Source of the DNA: an uncultured Bacteroidales bacterium
GTDB lineage: Bacteria > Bacteroidota > Bacteroidia > Bacteroidales > F082
NCBI GenBank assembly: GCA_905233445.1
Contig: CAJOEP010000007.1
Location: forward strand, 1-64,000
Direction of reading: 5' to 3'
Length of the DNA: 64,000 bases
Notes under the pieces: generated by a model
Database searches by the model: none
What the model was told of the DNA's origin: nothing
The model's input: the letters and a program-made list of their open reading frames with translations, nothing else
Made by a program: the position numbers and the translations under genes
Shown here: in pieces, positions 1-7,868 of the stretch
How the letters are laid out: the number at the start of each line of letters is the position of its first letter
Numbering within the stretch: position 1 is the stretch's first letter

Positions 1-75
1 TCCTTACCTTTCAGACTACTTTTCATTGGCTCATTGCTTTCAAAGAACTTTGCAATCCCCATTTCTGTCGATTGC
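1..75 (-). promoter_or_regulatory. Putative rRNA operon leader with boxA-like motif
   Basis: Read on the minus strand, the stretch downstream of the promoter at 81-110 contains AAGTTCTTTGAAAG (37-51). This resembles the boxA antitermination motif and the GTTCTTTGA sequence seen in leaders of Bacteroidota rRNA operons. No open frame fits here. I infer a 16S rRNA leader whose gene lies beyond the left edge of the window. The rRNA itself is not visible, so this rests on motif and promoter strength only. Confidence 0.5.
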
Positions 76-80
76 GGATG

Positions 81-110
81 CAAAAGTACACCATTTTTTT
101 ATTCGCGCAA
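81..110 (-). promoter_or_regulatory. Strong stable-RNA-type promoter
   Basis: On the minus strand the -33 TTG (110-108) is separated by 19 bp from the -7 element TACTTTTG (88-81), matching the Bacteroidota sigma-ABfr consensus TTG-N19-21-TAnnTTTG. A/T tracts lie just upstream (about 111-140), like an UP element. The -33 context (TGTTGCGCG) is nearly the same as that of the tRNA-Asp promoter at 737-766. It points leftwards into the putative rRNA leader. Confidence 0.65.
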
Positions 111-182
111 CACTTTTTTTGAAAAAATTTTAAATTATTTTTTATGCACTGAATATCAATATTTTACAGAAGGAATTTTGGG

Positions 183-243
183 GGATAATGCAAAAAAACA
201 GGCCTTCGAAACGCATGTTTCTAGACTGTTTTTTGCATTATCC
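183..243. repeat. Long near-perfect inverted repeat (about 18-bp arms)
   Basis: The left arm GGATAATGCAAAAAAACAG (183-201) pairs with CTGTTTTTTGCATTATCC (226-243), apart from one extra A. The 24-nt loop contains a second small stem, GAAAC/GTTTC, around GCAT. A tandem 11-bp direct repeat (AATTCTACGCC twice, 249-270) follows. Nothing in 111-308 looks coding: the one open frame across it is low-complexity and runs through the rRNA-type promoter. The element may be a bidirectional terminator, a remnant of a miniature mobile element, or an RNA structure. Function unknown. Confidence 0.7.
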
Positions 244-308
244 GGAAAAATTCTACGCCAATTCTACGCCAAAAACAAAAAAAGTCATTATTTTTTGATA
301 AAAACCAT

Positions 309-333
309 AAAAAAAGACTGCGATAATGCAGTC
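309..333 (-). terminator. Intrinsic terminator of the small lipoprotein gene
   Basis: The stem GACTGC/GCAGTC (316-321 with 328-333) has a 6-nt loop. On the minus strand it is followed by a run of seven T (plus-strand A at 309-315). It lies 17 nt after the stop of the minus-strand lipoprotein gene. Confidence 0.7.
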
Positions 334-349
334 TCCTTTAACACCTATA

Positions 350-502
350 TTAATATGCTCCTATTGCTTTATCCCATTGATAATATGGTTTGTACCACCT
401 CCCAACATATTTTTCTCTATAATCAGCCGATTCTTTTTTGCAATTAGACATCAGAAGTGGCATAACTGAAGCCACAACAAGTAATAATCTAGTATTTTTC
501 AT
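350..502 (-). CDS. Very small putative lipoprotein (50 aa)
   Basis: This short frame encodes a basic N-terminus (MKNTR), a hydrophobic stretch and a lipobox-like LMSNC followed by KKES. That is a lipoprotein signal peptide, with Cys at residue 21. The mature part is only about 30 residues and includes YREKYVGRWY, which resembles the start of longer Bacteroidota lipoproteins that usually continue for 100 or more residues. An alternative ATG lies four codons upstream at 514. A possible -7 element TATTTTTG lies at 539-532 and a clear terminator follows at 309-333, so it looks like a complete transcription unit. It may be a real micro-lipoprotein or the truncated head of a longer one. Function unknown. 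Confidence 0.55.
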   Translation of the reverse strand: MKNTRLLLVVASVMPLLMSNCKKESADYREKYVGRWYKPYYQWDKAIGAY

Positions 503-581
503 AAAATTATTCATTATTGGAATAATTTTTGCAAAAATAACAAATTAATTCTTTGTGAGATTTATTTGGGGGTATGAAAAT

Positions 582-610
582 AAAAAAGAGACACCATAAT
601 ATGACGTCTC
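582..610 (-). terminator. tRNA-Asp terminator; copy 1 of a dispersed hairpin
   Basis: On the minus strand a 10-bp stem begins GAGACGTCAT, closes over a 3-nt loop and ends GTGTCTC, followed by six T. Almost the same hairpin occurs at 57445-57473. It sits 8 nt after the 3' end of tRNA-Asp. Confidence 0.85.
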
Positions 611-618
611 TAAATCTG

Positions 619-693
619 CGGTGCCGAACGGGCTCGAACCGTCGACCTCCTGCGTGACAGGCAGGCATTCTAACCAAACTGAACTACGGCACC
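619..693 (-). tRNA. tRNA-Asp (anticodon GTC)
   Basis: Cloverleaf on the minus strand. The 7-bp acceptor stem GGTGCCG/CGGCACC is at 693-687 and 626-620, with G as discriminator at 619. The anticodon stem CCTGC/GCAGG encloses CTGTCAC, giving anticodon GTC. The T-arm contains GGTTCGAGCCC. The 3' CCA is not encoded, so it must be added by CCA-adding enzyme. It has its own promoter (737-766) and terminator (582-610), so it is a single-gene transcription unit. Confidence 0.97.
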
Positions 694-736
694 ATTATCC
701 TTAAGAACCATTCAAAACTCGTTTGTTTTGACGGTG

Positions 737-766
737 CAAAGATACAGCGTTTTTTAATACGTGCAA
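737..766 (-). promoter_or_regulatory. Promoter of tRNA-Asp
   Basis: On the minus strand TTG (766-764), 19 bp, then TATCTTTG (744-737). It shares the extended -33 TGTTGCxCG and an A-rich spacer with the rRNA-type promoter at 81-110. Confidence 0.75.
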
Positions 767-829
767 CATTTTTTTTATTTTTTTTTAAAAAAATTCATTA
801 TCACACATATTTAATTGATTATCATGCTT

Positions 830-2896
830 TTATAATTTTAAGACAAAGGCACCACTATTCTTTGCATCATAATACTCCTGCCCAATCTCATTTGCTTTTT
901 CGATAATTTTTTTTCTATTATAATCGGTGATACTGCCGTCAATTATCAGTAAATCAATAACATAGCTATTCAAAATCTTTTCCAAGTCAACTTTACTGCG
1001 ACCATATATAATAAAATAGTCAAGATGAGGTCTAAATGGTAATTCTACGCCAAAAGTTGCTTTTTCATCAAAAAACGCAATTGTTTTTCCAGCAAACGAC
1101 ACCATGTTCTGGCATTTTTTAACATAACTATTCTCAAAATTCTCCTTATCAACCGAAAGCAATGTGCCATTGCCATAAACTCCTTGCCTTATCAGATTGT
1201 TTTCAATACTAAAACCAGCTATCGAAGGATCATTAGCCACTGCTGTATCGCACATAAGCACATGTTCTGTGCCACACACAAAGCCAACAGCCATGTTTTT
1301 GTTCATAGAATACACTGTAAAAGACAGTTGTTCTCGTTGTATTACTGCCCAAACAAGTTGCGACACGCTGAATATCAATAACATAGATAGCATTCCCCAA
1401 ACCATATATTTCTTTTTATGTTCTATTGTCATAATAAGCAGAATAACGGCTAATATCATGCAAATAAACTCTAAACAATTGATATACAATCCTTTAATTA
1501 TAGACAATGGCAGACTTTCTATCCATGATACTATAAAATTCATAGCAAAGATCAGCCATTTCACGCAAAAAGCCACACCTATATTAATATAAGGTATAAA
1601 GAAAATGAGCAGCATCACCATTCCCCCGATGATCACTACAGTCGAAATCGGACCCATAAATAGATTTGAAAGCCAGAAATAGATAGGAAACTGGTGAAAA
1701 TAGTAAACCGAAAAGGGGGCGGTTGTAATCTGGGCCGCCAAAGTTACAGATGTCATCTCCCAAATCCTATCTGGAATTTTGTATTTTATGTAAAACAAAT
1801 TATAAATCGGTCGTTGAAGGGTTATGATTCCAATCACAGCACAATACGACAATTGAAAACCCAAATCAAACAAGTTAGCGGGGTTGATACACAATAGCAT
1901 AAAGGCAGATACAGCCAAACTATTGAGCAACACACCGTTGCGTTTTATCAAATCACCCACAATCACAAACGAAAGCATTATTGTTGAACGCAATATAGAA
2001 GGTGCCAAGCCTGCAAGTAAAGCATAAAACCATATCAGAAGAAGCAATATGAACTGTTTCAGCACATTTTGCCACTTTCTGCGCCTATTCAAGAAACTAA
2101 GTAAGTACGAAAAAACCAGAAATACCACGCCTACATGCATTCCCGACACACATAATATATGCATTGAGCCAGCTGCAACATATTTTTGTCTTAACTCGAT
2201 GGGCAGAGTATCATCATAGCCAAGTAAAATTGCTCCCGCCACGGCGTATTCGTCATCTTCAATACCCAAATCATGCATGGTTTGAAGCAAAAAATCACGC
2301 AAGCGATAGGAAAAAGCGTATATCGGATTGACTCGATTATATTGAAGTTTTTCCCAAGAGTCGCTTTTAAGATAAACCTGCCCCAATATACCTCTACGAC
2401 TCAGATATTTATGATAATCAAACTGTTCCGGATTTTTAGGTGGCTCCACCTGTCTCGGTTTATCATAAAAAACAACAACATCTCCATATTTCAGACTTAA
2501 TGAGCACTCGTTTTTCTCAAAATAAGCCATAACACAACACTCCTCCGACTGCATTTCAAGTATCGTCTTCACAGAGTTATCTTTCTCAACTGGGCATTCA
2601 GCCAATCGTGCCACCCAAACAGCGCTGTCGGTATTTAAATCATCATCTCGAATATGAACTATTACCACACCTATTAATATAAGGTGCATATTCAGTATCA
2701 AGCCAAATATCCATCGGTATTTGTAATCCTTAACCGCAGAATTAATCACAACCAAAGCCACTATCAGAAAAACAGCGGCAAACAAAAGGACTTTCACCTC
2801 ATTTTTGTTCAAATCCAGATATGAAAAAGCCAACCAAATGCCAAATGCGAATGGCATGAGCAATCGAATAAAAGGATATTTGAACCAATTTATCAT
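830..2896 (-). CDS. comEC: ComEC/Rec2-family membrane protein without a C-terminal metallo-hydrolase domain
   Basis: A polytopic protein of the DNA-uptake channel family, which in competent bacteria moves single-stranded DNA across the inner membrane. The N-terminal part (about residues 10-190) has the DUF4131 layout. The Competence domain follows, with its hallmark HILCVSGMHVG near residue 248 and many hydrophobic segments to about residue 520. The last 150 residues lack the HxHxDH zinc motif of full-length ComEC. They retain a DYFIIYGRSK / LLIIDGS pattern that may be a degenerate remnant of that domain. I chose the ATG at 2896 (688 aa); the frame extends eight codons upstream only to a TTG. 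It is the last gene of the cluster running down from 7727, 126 bp after lpxB. Whether this organism is competent is unknown. Confidence 0.9.
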   Translation of the reverse strand: MINWFKYPFIRLLMPFAFGIWLAFSYLDLNKNEVKVLLFAAVFLIVALVVINSAVKDYKYRWIFGLILNMHLILIGVVIVHIRDDDLNTDSAVWVARLAECPVEKDNSVKTILEMQSEECCVMAYFEKNECSLSLKYGDVVVFYDKPRQVEPPKNPEQFDYHKYLSRRGILGQVYLKSDSWEKLQYNRVNPIYAFSYRLRDFLLQTMHDLGIEDDEYAVAGAILLGYDDTLPIELRQKYVAAGSMHILCVSGMHVGVVFLVFSYLLSFLNRRRKWQNVLKQFILLLLIWFYALLAGLAPSILRSTIMLSFVIVGDLIKRNGVLLNSLAVSAFMLLCINPANLFDLGFQLSYCAVIGIITLQRPIYNLFYIKYKIPDRIWEMTSVTLAAQITTAPFSVYYFHQFPIYFWLSNLFMGPISTVVIIGGMVMLLIFFIPYINIGVAFCVKWLIFAMNFIVSWIESLPLSIIKGLYINCLEFICMILAVILLIMTIEHKKKYMVWGMLSMLLIFSVSQLVWAVIQREQLSFTVYSMNKNMAVGFVCGTEHVLMCDTAVANDPSIAGFSIENNLIRQGVYGNGTLLSVDKENFENSYVKKCQNMVSFAGKTIAFFDEKATFGVELPFRPHLDYFIIYGRSKVDLEKILNSYVIDLLIIDGSITDYNRKKIIEKANEIGQEYYDAKNSGAFVLKL

Positions 2897-3022
2897 TCTT
2901 ACATGTTTTTCAACATGCAAGTTTATATAAAAATCACGGATTTAAATGCTAAATCTCCTTCTATTTTCGGAAAGTTAAGTTAAAAAAACAGCCATATTTG
3001 TAAAAAAATATTTACAAATTTG

Positions 3023-4147
3023 TCAACTTCTTTTTACATATGTTATGATTGTTTCAGCGGCTCTGTCTGATGCGCCGGCATTACCTAGGGCATATTTCAA
3101 TTCCTCGTAGTCTTCCAGCAGCTTTTTCTGGCGTTTTGAGCTGTTCAACAGCGATTGCAACTCGTCTCTGATATTTGCCGCCGTCATATCGTTTTGTATC
3201 AACTCCTTGACGACCGGTCTGTCCATGATTAGATTAACCAGACAAATATACTTGACTTTGGCAAGTTGCCGCGCTATAAGATATGACGCTTTGTTTGCTT
3301 TGTAGCACACCACCTCGGGCACATCGAGCAATGCTGTTTCCAATGTGGCTGTTCCAGAGGTAACTATAGCTGCGCTTGACAATTGCAGCAACTGATAAGT
3401 GCGGTTTAATACCAATCTTACATTGGACTTCTCCCCTATTATTTTCTTGTAGAAACTCACAGGCAGAGAAGGTGCGCAGGCCACCACGAACTGGTAACTT
3501 GGAAACATTTTCACCACCTCAAGCATCACTTGAAGCATACGGCTCACCTCCTGTTTGCGGCTACCTGGCAGCAAAGCGACAATCTCTTTTTTCGGGCTCA
3601 AACGGTTGGCCTTGAAGAATTTGTTTTTATCGACGGGCTCAACCTTAGCAATCTCATCAAGCAATGGATGTCCAACAAATTGACAATCAACGTCATAGTT
3701 GTCGTAGAACTTCTTTTCAAAAGGCAATATGCATAGCATTTTGTCAACCACTTTCTTAATAGTATATACCCTACGGCGTTTCCATGCCCAAACCTGCGGT
3801 GATATATAGTAGAAAACCTTATAACCTTTCTTCTTAGCCCATTTAGCTATTTTAAGATTAAATCCCGGATAGTCGATTAACACTATCGCATCAGGTTTGA
3901 ATTCTGTAATATCTTGTTTACAAAACCTGATATTTTTTAACACAGTGTTAAGATTCATTAACACTTCGACAAAACCCATAAACGCCAAATCGTGATAATT
4001 TTTTACAATATTAGCGCCGTTTTTACGCATTTTGTCACCGCCCCAAGCCCTGATTTTGGCTCCAGGATCCTTCTGCCGTAACGAAGCCACAAGATTTGAG
4101 CCGTGCAAATCGCCCGATGCCTCACCTGCTATTATGTAATACTTCAT
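3023..4147 (-). CDS. lpxB: Lipid-A-disaccharide synthase
   Basis: Peripheral inner-membrane GT-B glycosyltransferase (family GT19). It joins UDP-2,3-diacylglucosamine and 2,3-diacylglucosamine-1-phosphate to form lipid A disaccharide. The sequence shows the N-terminal GEASGD (residues 8-13), PQVWAWKRRR (about 116), GHPLLDE (about 159), LPGSRKQEV (about 193) and SGTATLE (about 264). The length of 374 aa is normal. The start overlaps the surE stop by 4 nt (ATGA), so translation is probably coupled. A weak AT-rich hairpin (2996-3019) follows the stop. With the KdsC-like gene upstream it ties this cluster to LPS synthesis. Confidence 0.97.
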   Translation of the reverse strand: MKYYIIAGEASGDLHGSNLVASLRQKDPGAKIRAWGGDKMRKNGANIVKNYHDLAFMGFVEVLMNLNTVLKNIRFCKQDITEFKPDAIVLIDYPGFNLKIAKWAKKKGYKVFYYISPQVWAWKRRRVYTIKKVVDKMLCILPFEKKFYDNYDVDCQFVGHPLLDEIAKVEPVDKNKFFKANRLSPKKEIVALLPGSRKQEVSRMLQVMLEVVKMFPSYQFVVACAPSLPVSFYKKIIGEKSNVRLVLNRTYQLLQLSSAAIVTSGTATLETALLDVPEVVCYKANKASYLIARQLAKVKYICLVNLIMDRPVVKELIQNDMTAANIRDELQSLLNSSKRQKKLLEDYEELKYALGNAGASDRAAETIITYVKRS

Positions 4148-4914
4148 TTCTCAAAACTTTTTAATCTGTCCATGACATCGTAAGCTGTCCAGTCATAATG
4201 CGTTGGAACTATTGAGGCATAACCGTTTTTCAAAGCGTAAACATCGGTGTCAGTGCCGTCGTCCTCAATGATAAACTCGCCTCCAATCCAGAAATAATCG
4301 CGACCGTGCGGGTCTTTCCGCTGGTCGAAAATCTCCTTCCAGCGTGCCTTCGCCTGACGGCAGATTTTTACACCTTTTATCGGGTTTTCCTCAACCGCTT
4401 TGGGGAAATTCACATTCAGGCAAACGCCTTTCGGAAGACCTTCTTTCAAGACTTTCTTAGTAATTTCAATGATATAACTATCAAGATTGTCGAAATTGGC
4501 GTCCGGCGAATAATCCTCCAAACTGAATCCTATCGCAGGAATCCCGTCCATGCACGCCTCGACGACGGCAGCCATTGTGCCTGAATAGATTACGTTGGTC
4601 GAGGCATTCGAACCATGGTTGATTCCCGACACCAAAAGGTCAGGATATTCATCCATAATCATTTGGAAGCCAACTTTTGCGCAATCAACAGGACATCCGT
4701 TCAAAACATACATCTCAAAGTCATCAGATTTCTCTAACTGCCTGAGTCTCAACGGTTCGTTGATTGTCATAGAGTGTCCCTGTGCTGATTTCACCTCTTC
4801 TGTCGAGACCACAACCACCCTGCCAATCTGACTCATCAAATCCGCCAGCTTCCGCAAGCCTTTTGCCAAATACCCGTCATCATTCGTTACTAATATCGTC
4901 GGTTTTCTTTCCAT
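4144..4914 (-). CDS. surE: 5'/3'-nucleotidase SurE
   Basis: Metal-dependent nucleoside monophosphate phosphatase of the SurE family, acting in the cytoplasm on 5'- and 3'-nucleotides. Seen in the sequence: LVTNDDGYLAKG at residues 8-19, whose NDDG Asp pair binds metal, and SGINHGSNASTNVIYSGT near residue 95, which is the second metal and phosphate loop. The length of 256 aa is typical. Its start directly abuts the maf stop and its end overlaps lpxB by 4 nt, so it sits inside one polycistronic unit. Confidence 0.96.
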   Translation of the reverse strand: MERKPTILVTNDDGYLAKGLRKLADLMSQIGRVVVVSTEEVKSAQGHSMTINEPLRLRQLEKSDDFEMYVLNGCPVDCAKVGFQMIMDEYPDLLVSGINHGSNASTNVIYSGTMAAVVEACMDGIPAIGFSLEDYSPDANFDNLDSYIIEITKKVLKEGLPKGVCLNVNFPKAVEENPIKGVKICRQAKARWKEIFDQRKDPHGRDYFWIGGEFIIEDDGTDTDVYALKNGYASIVPTHYDWTAYDVMDRLKSFEK

Positions 4915-5496
4915 CTAAAATTCTTTTAAAACTTTATACAATTTCTGTGTTGGCAGACCCATCACATTAAAATACGAACCCTCAACATTGCTAACGCCGC
5001 AATAGCCTATCCATTCCTGAACGCCATAAGCGCCTGCTTTGTCGTAAGGTCTATAATTATCAATATAATAGCTAATCTCCTGATTATCAAGCTTTTCAAA
5101 TGTCACTTTTGAAGTCACGGAGAATGTTTTCGTTTTCTCTTTTGTATGAACCGTCACACCTGTCACAACCTTATGAACCTTGCCGCAAAGCATATTAATC
5201 ATACGAATCGCGTCGTCACGGTCTTTCGGTTTACCCAAGATCTCATTCTCGACAACAACAACCGTATCTGCGGTTATAACCATATAATTATCAGGCAGTT
5301 CTGTATCTTCAAAAGCCTTTGCTTTTTTCAAACTCAAAAACGGTGCCACATCAATCGAAGGCAGTCGTGACGGATAGCTCTCGTCAACTTCCTTTGTCAA
5401 AATTGTAAAACCAACGCCTATGCCTTTCAAAAGTTCTTGTCGGCGAGGCGATTTCGACGCCAAAACGATATTATACTTTTTTAAATTATCTAACAT
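4915..5496 (-). CDS. maf: Maf-like nucleotide pyrophosphatase
   Basis: House-cleaning nucleoside triphosphate pyrophosphatase of the Maf/YhdE group, which hydrolyses dTTP/UTP-type or modified nucleotides. The sequence shows ASKSPRRQELL near the N-terminus (the SxSPRR substrate loop), EVDESYP, and ADTVVV...LGKPKDRDDA. I chose the ATG at 5496 (193 aa, MLDNLKKYNIVLASKSPRR). The frame is open 18 codons further, but those codons lie inside the upstream UbiA-family gene. The ATG shares one base with that gene's TAA (TAATG), a coupling junction. Confidence 0.93.
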   Translation of the reverse strand: MLDNLKKYNIVLASKSPRRQELLKGIGVGFTILTKEVDESYPSRLPSIDVAPFLSLKKAKAFEDTELPDNYMVITADTVVVVENEILGKPKDRDDAIRMINMLCGKVHKVVTGVTVHTKEKTKTFSVTSKVTFEKLDNQEISYYIDNYRPYDKAGAYGVQEWIGYCGVSNVEGSYFNVMGLPTQKLYKVLKEF

Positions 5497-6431
5497 TATT
5501 TTATAAAAATCATTGATAAAACTCCAATTAACATACTGAGTTTCAGCCACATAGACTGAAGACGAAATTGTTTTTCGGTTTTAAGCGATTTGTCAGCAAA
5601 TAGTATGCAATTGTTTCCTATTACAAAGAATACTAAAACTCCTGATGCATAAAGCATGTAGTATGTGATTCTAAACCCTAATTCGCTGAAATAATAAGCC
5701 GCATTCCAAATCATGGCACATGTTACAAAACTCAACACAATTACAATAATTTGTGCCACATTCATTCCCCAAACCATCGGGATTGTGCGGCAGTGCGAGC
5801 GTCCGTCGCCTTTCACGTCCTGCATATCTTTCACGATTTCGCGAATTAAAGTCAGCAAAAATGCGAAAGCTGTGTAAATCAAAACCAGAGGTAGCGATAG
5901 GTGCATCATCCCGTCATAATTATCGAGTAAAGCATCTTCTTTCGCAAGGTAAAGCATAACGAAAAGCCATGGCACAAATACAGCAAAAGCCACTGACAAT
6001 GAAACGATTAGGTTTCCAATAACTAGACGCTTCTTGTACGTTTGTGAATATGTATATAAAATGCAAGCCAGCAAAACCATGCACCCGAAAACCGTAATAA
6101 ATTTGCTACCGTTCATCAGCAGTGTCGCCGCCAATGCGCACGCCACCCCTATGATTGTCAACGTCCAATAGAAGAAATTGCACTGCTTTTCGGTAAAAAT
6201 CTTGTCAACGATAATTTTATCTGGCTTGTTGATTTCGTCAATTTCCTTATCAAAAATATCGTTGATGACATAGCCTCCAGCCTGAATCAAAACCATTGAA
6301 ATCACAAGCAAAGTAAAGCCAATCGTACTTGACATCCCAACAAGGTTATGATACACAAGGCACATCATCAGCATTGTGATGAGCAGATTCGGCCAACGAA
6401 CCAGTTTGAAAAACGCTCCTAATTTTTTCAT
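5496..6431 (-). CDS. UbiA-family prenyltransferase
   Basis: Integral membrane prenyltransferase of about 311 aa with eight or so hydrophobic segments. The first Asp-rich motif NDIFDKEIDEINKPDK (about residue 58) matches the NDxxDxxxD that binds prenyl diphosphate through Mg2+. The second is in REIVKDMQDVKGD (about residue 198). Bacteroidota members of this subgroup are often named geranylgeranylglycerol-phosphate geranylgeranyltransferase, but the substrate cannot be told from sequence. The ATG at 6431 overlaps the upstream TAA by one base (TAATG); the in-frame GTG two codons upstream is less likely. Lies between the KdsC-like phosphatase and maf. Confidence 0.85.
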   Translation of the reverse strand: MKKLGAFFKLVRWPNLLITMLMMCLVYHNLVGMSSTIGFTLLVISMVLIQAGGYVINDIFDKEIDEINKPDKIIVDKIFTEKQCNFFYWTLTIIGVACALAATLLMNGSKFITVFGCMVLLACILYTYSQTYKKRLVIGNLIVSLSVAFAVFVPWLFVMLYLAKEDALLDNYDGMMHLSLPLVLIYTAFAFLLTLIREIVKDMQDVKGDGRSHCRTIPMVWGMNVAQIIVIVLSFVTCAMIWNAAYYFSELGFRITYYMLYASGVLVFFVIGNNCILFADKSLKTEKQFRLQSMWLKLSMLIGVLSMIFIK

Positions 6432-6955
6432 TACCACAAATGATTTTCAAAATCCTTCATCCAGTTATCCTGAACCTTCAGCACCTGCTCGATGATGTCG
6501 CGAACAGCGCCTTTCCCACCGTCTTTATTGCTGATATACACGCTGATCTGCTTGATTTCCTCGGATGCGTCAGCTGGGCACACAGGCACTCCAACCATCT
6601 GCATTACAGGGTAATCCGGCATGTCGTCGCCCATGTAAACTATCTGTTCTTTTTTAAGGTTTTTCTCTTTCATATATTCCTCTAACTTGATGATTTTGTT
6701 AGGGATATGAGTAAAAACATCCTTCACACCAAGCATCCTCATACGCTGTGTCATCGAGTCGGCATAACCTCCGGAAATGACAGCTACGTTATAACCAAGA
6801 CGCACCGCAAGTTGCAATGCAAAACCATCTTTCACATTGGTCGCTCTCAAACCTTCTCCATTTGGCAACATAATGACATCGCCTTGTGTCATAACTCCAT
6901 CATAATCAAAGATAAAAGTCGTTACGTCTTTTAATAGCTCTTTATAATTTTTCAT
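6431..6955 (-). CDS. KdsC-like HAD phosphatase
   Basis: Capless (C0) HAD-superfamily phosphatase of 174 aa, similar to KDO-8-phosphate phosphatase KdsC and the phosphatase part of acylneuraminate cytidylyltransferases. Motif I is FIFDYDGVMT (residues 14-23, nucleophile Asp), motif II is VISGG, and motif III/IV runs from a conserved Lys to YMGDDMPDYP. The likely reaction is removal of phosphate from KDO-8-P for LPS core, fitting lpxB downstream, although no kdsA or kdsB is present. The ATG at 6955 overlaps the end of the DUF2520 gene by 14 nt; the longer frame starts with TTG. Confidence 0.87.
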   Translation of the reverse strand: MKNYKELLKDVTTFIFDYDGVMTQGDVIMLPNGEGLRATNVKDGFALQLAVRLGYNVAVISGGYADSMTQRMRMLGVKDVFTHIPNKIIKLEEYMKEKNLKKEQIVYMGDDMPDYPVMQMVGVPVCPADASEEIKQISVYISNKDGGKGAVRDIIEQVLKVQDNWMKDFENHLW

Positions 6956-7727
6956 TTTTCTTATTATTTTCAATGATATAATCGGTTAAAATCATATAAA
7001 TCGCGAGCTCATCGGGATAGTCGGCAAGCATTTTCTCATGTTCTCCGATGGTCGCGAAATCACCGCGTCGTGCTGGACCCGTAAGCGCTTTTTCTGGCGA
7101 AATATCGAGTGATTTCTGCATCATCTCCATCACCAAAGGACGCATCAAATCCAAAGATAATCCATTATTTTTCAATAACTTATCCCCTATTCCAAGCATC
7201 ACATTCGTAAAATTCGAGACATACACAGCCGCCAGATGGATTGCCTTGCGCTGCTCGTCGTCGCAAAACACAACTTTATTCGAAAACTGACCCGCAAATT
7301 TGCTCAGCATCTCAACGTCGTCGGGCGAATTGGCATATATTAATAGAGGTATCTCGTCAAACGAAATCTCACGCTCTTTGCTCATAGTCTGCAACGGATA
7401 AAAAATACCATAACGCATACATCTATTCAGCAGCTCTGACGGCTTAGTTCCAGACGTATGAACTACAAGTCCCTTATAATCAACAAGATGCGATGCCACT
7501 TCAGAAATAGCGTCATCATTCACCGCAATTATTGCCAAATCCGATTTCAAAACTATATCATAGCTCGAAATCACCGGAACATTCAAATCTTCATGAACTT
7601 TCTTTGCTTTTTCAAAATCTCTAACGAATACACAAAAAGGCTCTATACCCTTGTTTTTCAATAATTTACAAAGAGTATATGCAGTATTTCCCGCCCCGAT
7701 AATCGCTATTTTACCAAATTGCAGCAT
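6942..7727 (-). CDS. Rossmann-fold oxidoreductase with DUF2520 domain
   Basis: A 261-aa protein with an N-terminal NAD(P)-binding fold beginning KIAIIGAGNTAYTL (residues 6-19, GxGxxA type). A middle segment, VVHTSGTKPSELL, resembles the F420-dependent oxidoreductase/pyrroline reductase superfamily. A helical DUF2520 C-terminal half follows from about residue 130 (KAIHLAAVYVSNFTN...). The biochemical function of the family is not established. It is the first gene of the seven-gene minus-strand cluster and is conserved next to the KdsC-like gene in Bacteroidota. The intergenic space to moxR (141 bp) must hold its divergent promoter; only an imperfect -7 element (TAATTTCG at 7752-7745) is seen. 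Confidence 0.88.
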   Translation of the reverse strand: MLQFGKIAIIGAGNTAYTLCKLLKNKGIEPFCVFVRDFEKAKKVHEDLNVPVISSYDIVLKSDLAIIAVNDDAISEVASHLVDYKGLVVHTSGTKPSELLNRCMRYGIFYPLQTMSKEREISFDEIPLLIYANSPDDVEMLSKFAGQFSNKVVFCDDEQRKAIHLAAVYVSNFTNVMLGIGDKLLKNNGLSLDLMRPLVMEMMQKSLDISPEKALTGPARRGDFATIGEHEKMLADYPDELAIYMILTDYIIENNKKNEKL

Positions 7728-7794
7728 AAATTTATTTCAAGCTACGAAATTACAAAATTTTTCGGAATAGTTGAAAATTTGACTAAATTTTTCT

Positions 7795-7824
7795 TTGCAG
7801 ATTGAAATTTTTGCAATATTTTTG
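7795..7824 (+). promoter_or_regulatory. Promoter of the moxR-Bat operon
   Basis: TTG (7795-7797), 19 bp, then TATTTTTG (7817-7824), matching the Bacteroidota consensus. Transcription would start near 7830, giving a leader of about 40 nt before the moxR ATG at 7869. Confidence 0.7.
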
Positions 7825-7868
7825 CGTTTACTTAGTTATTAGAATATTAGTATAAAAATCACAATAAA

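Noticed and set aside
34-447. Plus-strand open frame of 137 codons near the left edge
   Set aside because: Low-complexity product. It crosses the rRNA-type promoter, the long inverted repeat and the minus-strand lipoprotein gene; no homology-like pattern is seen.
2996-3019. Terminator hairpin after lpxB
   Set aside because: ATTTGTAAA/TTTACAAAT can pair, but the stem is all A/T but two pairs and lacks a following T-run, so it is not convincing. Noted only in the lpxB entry.
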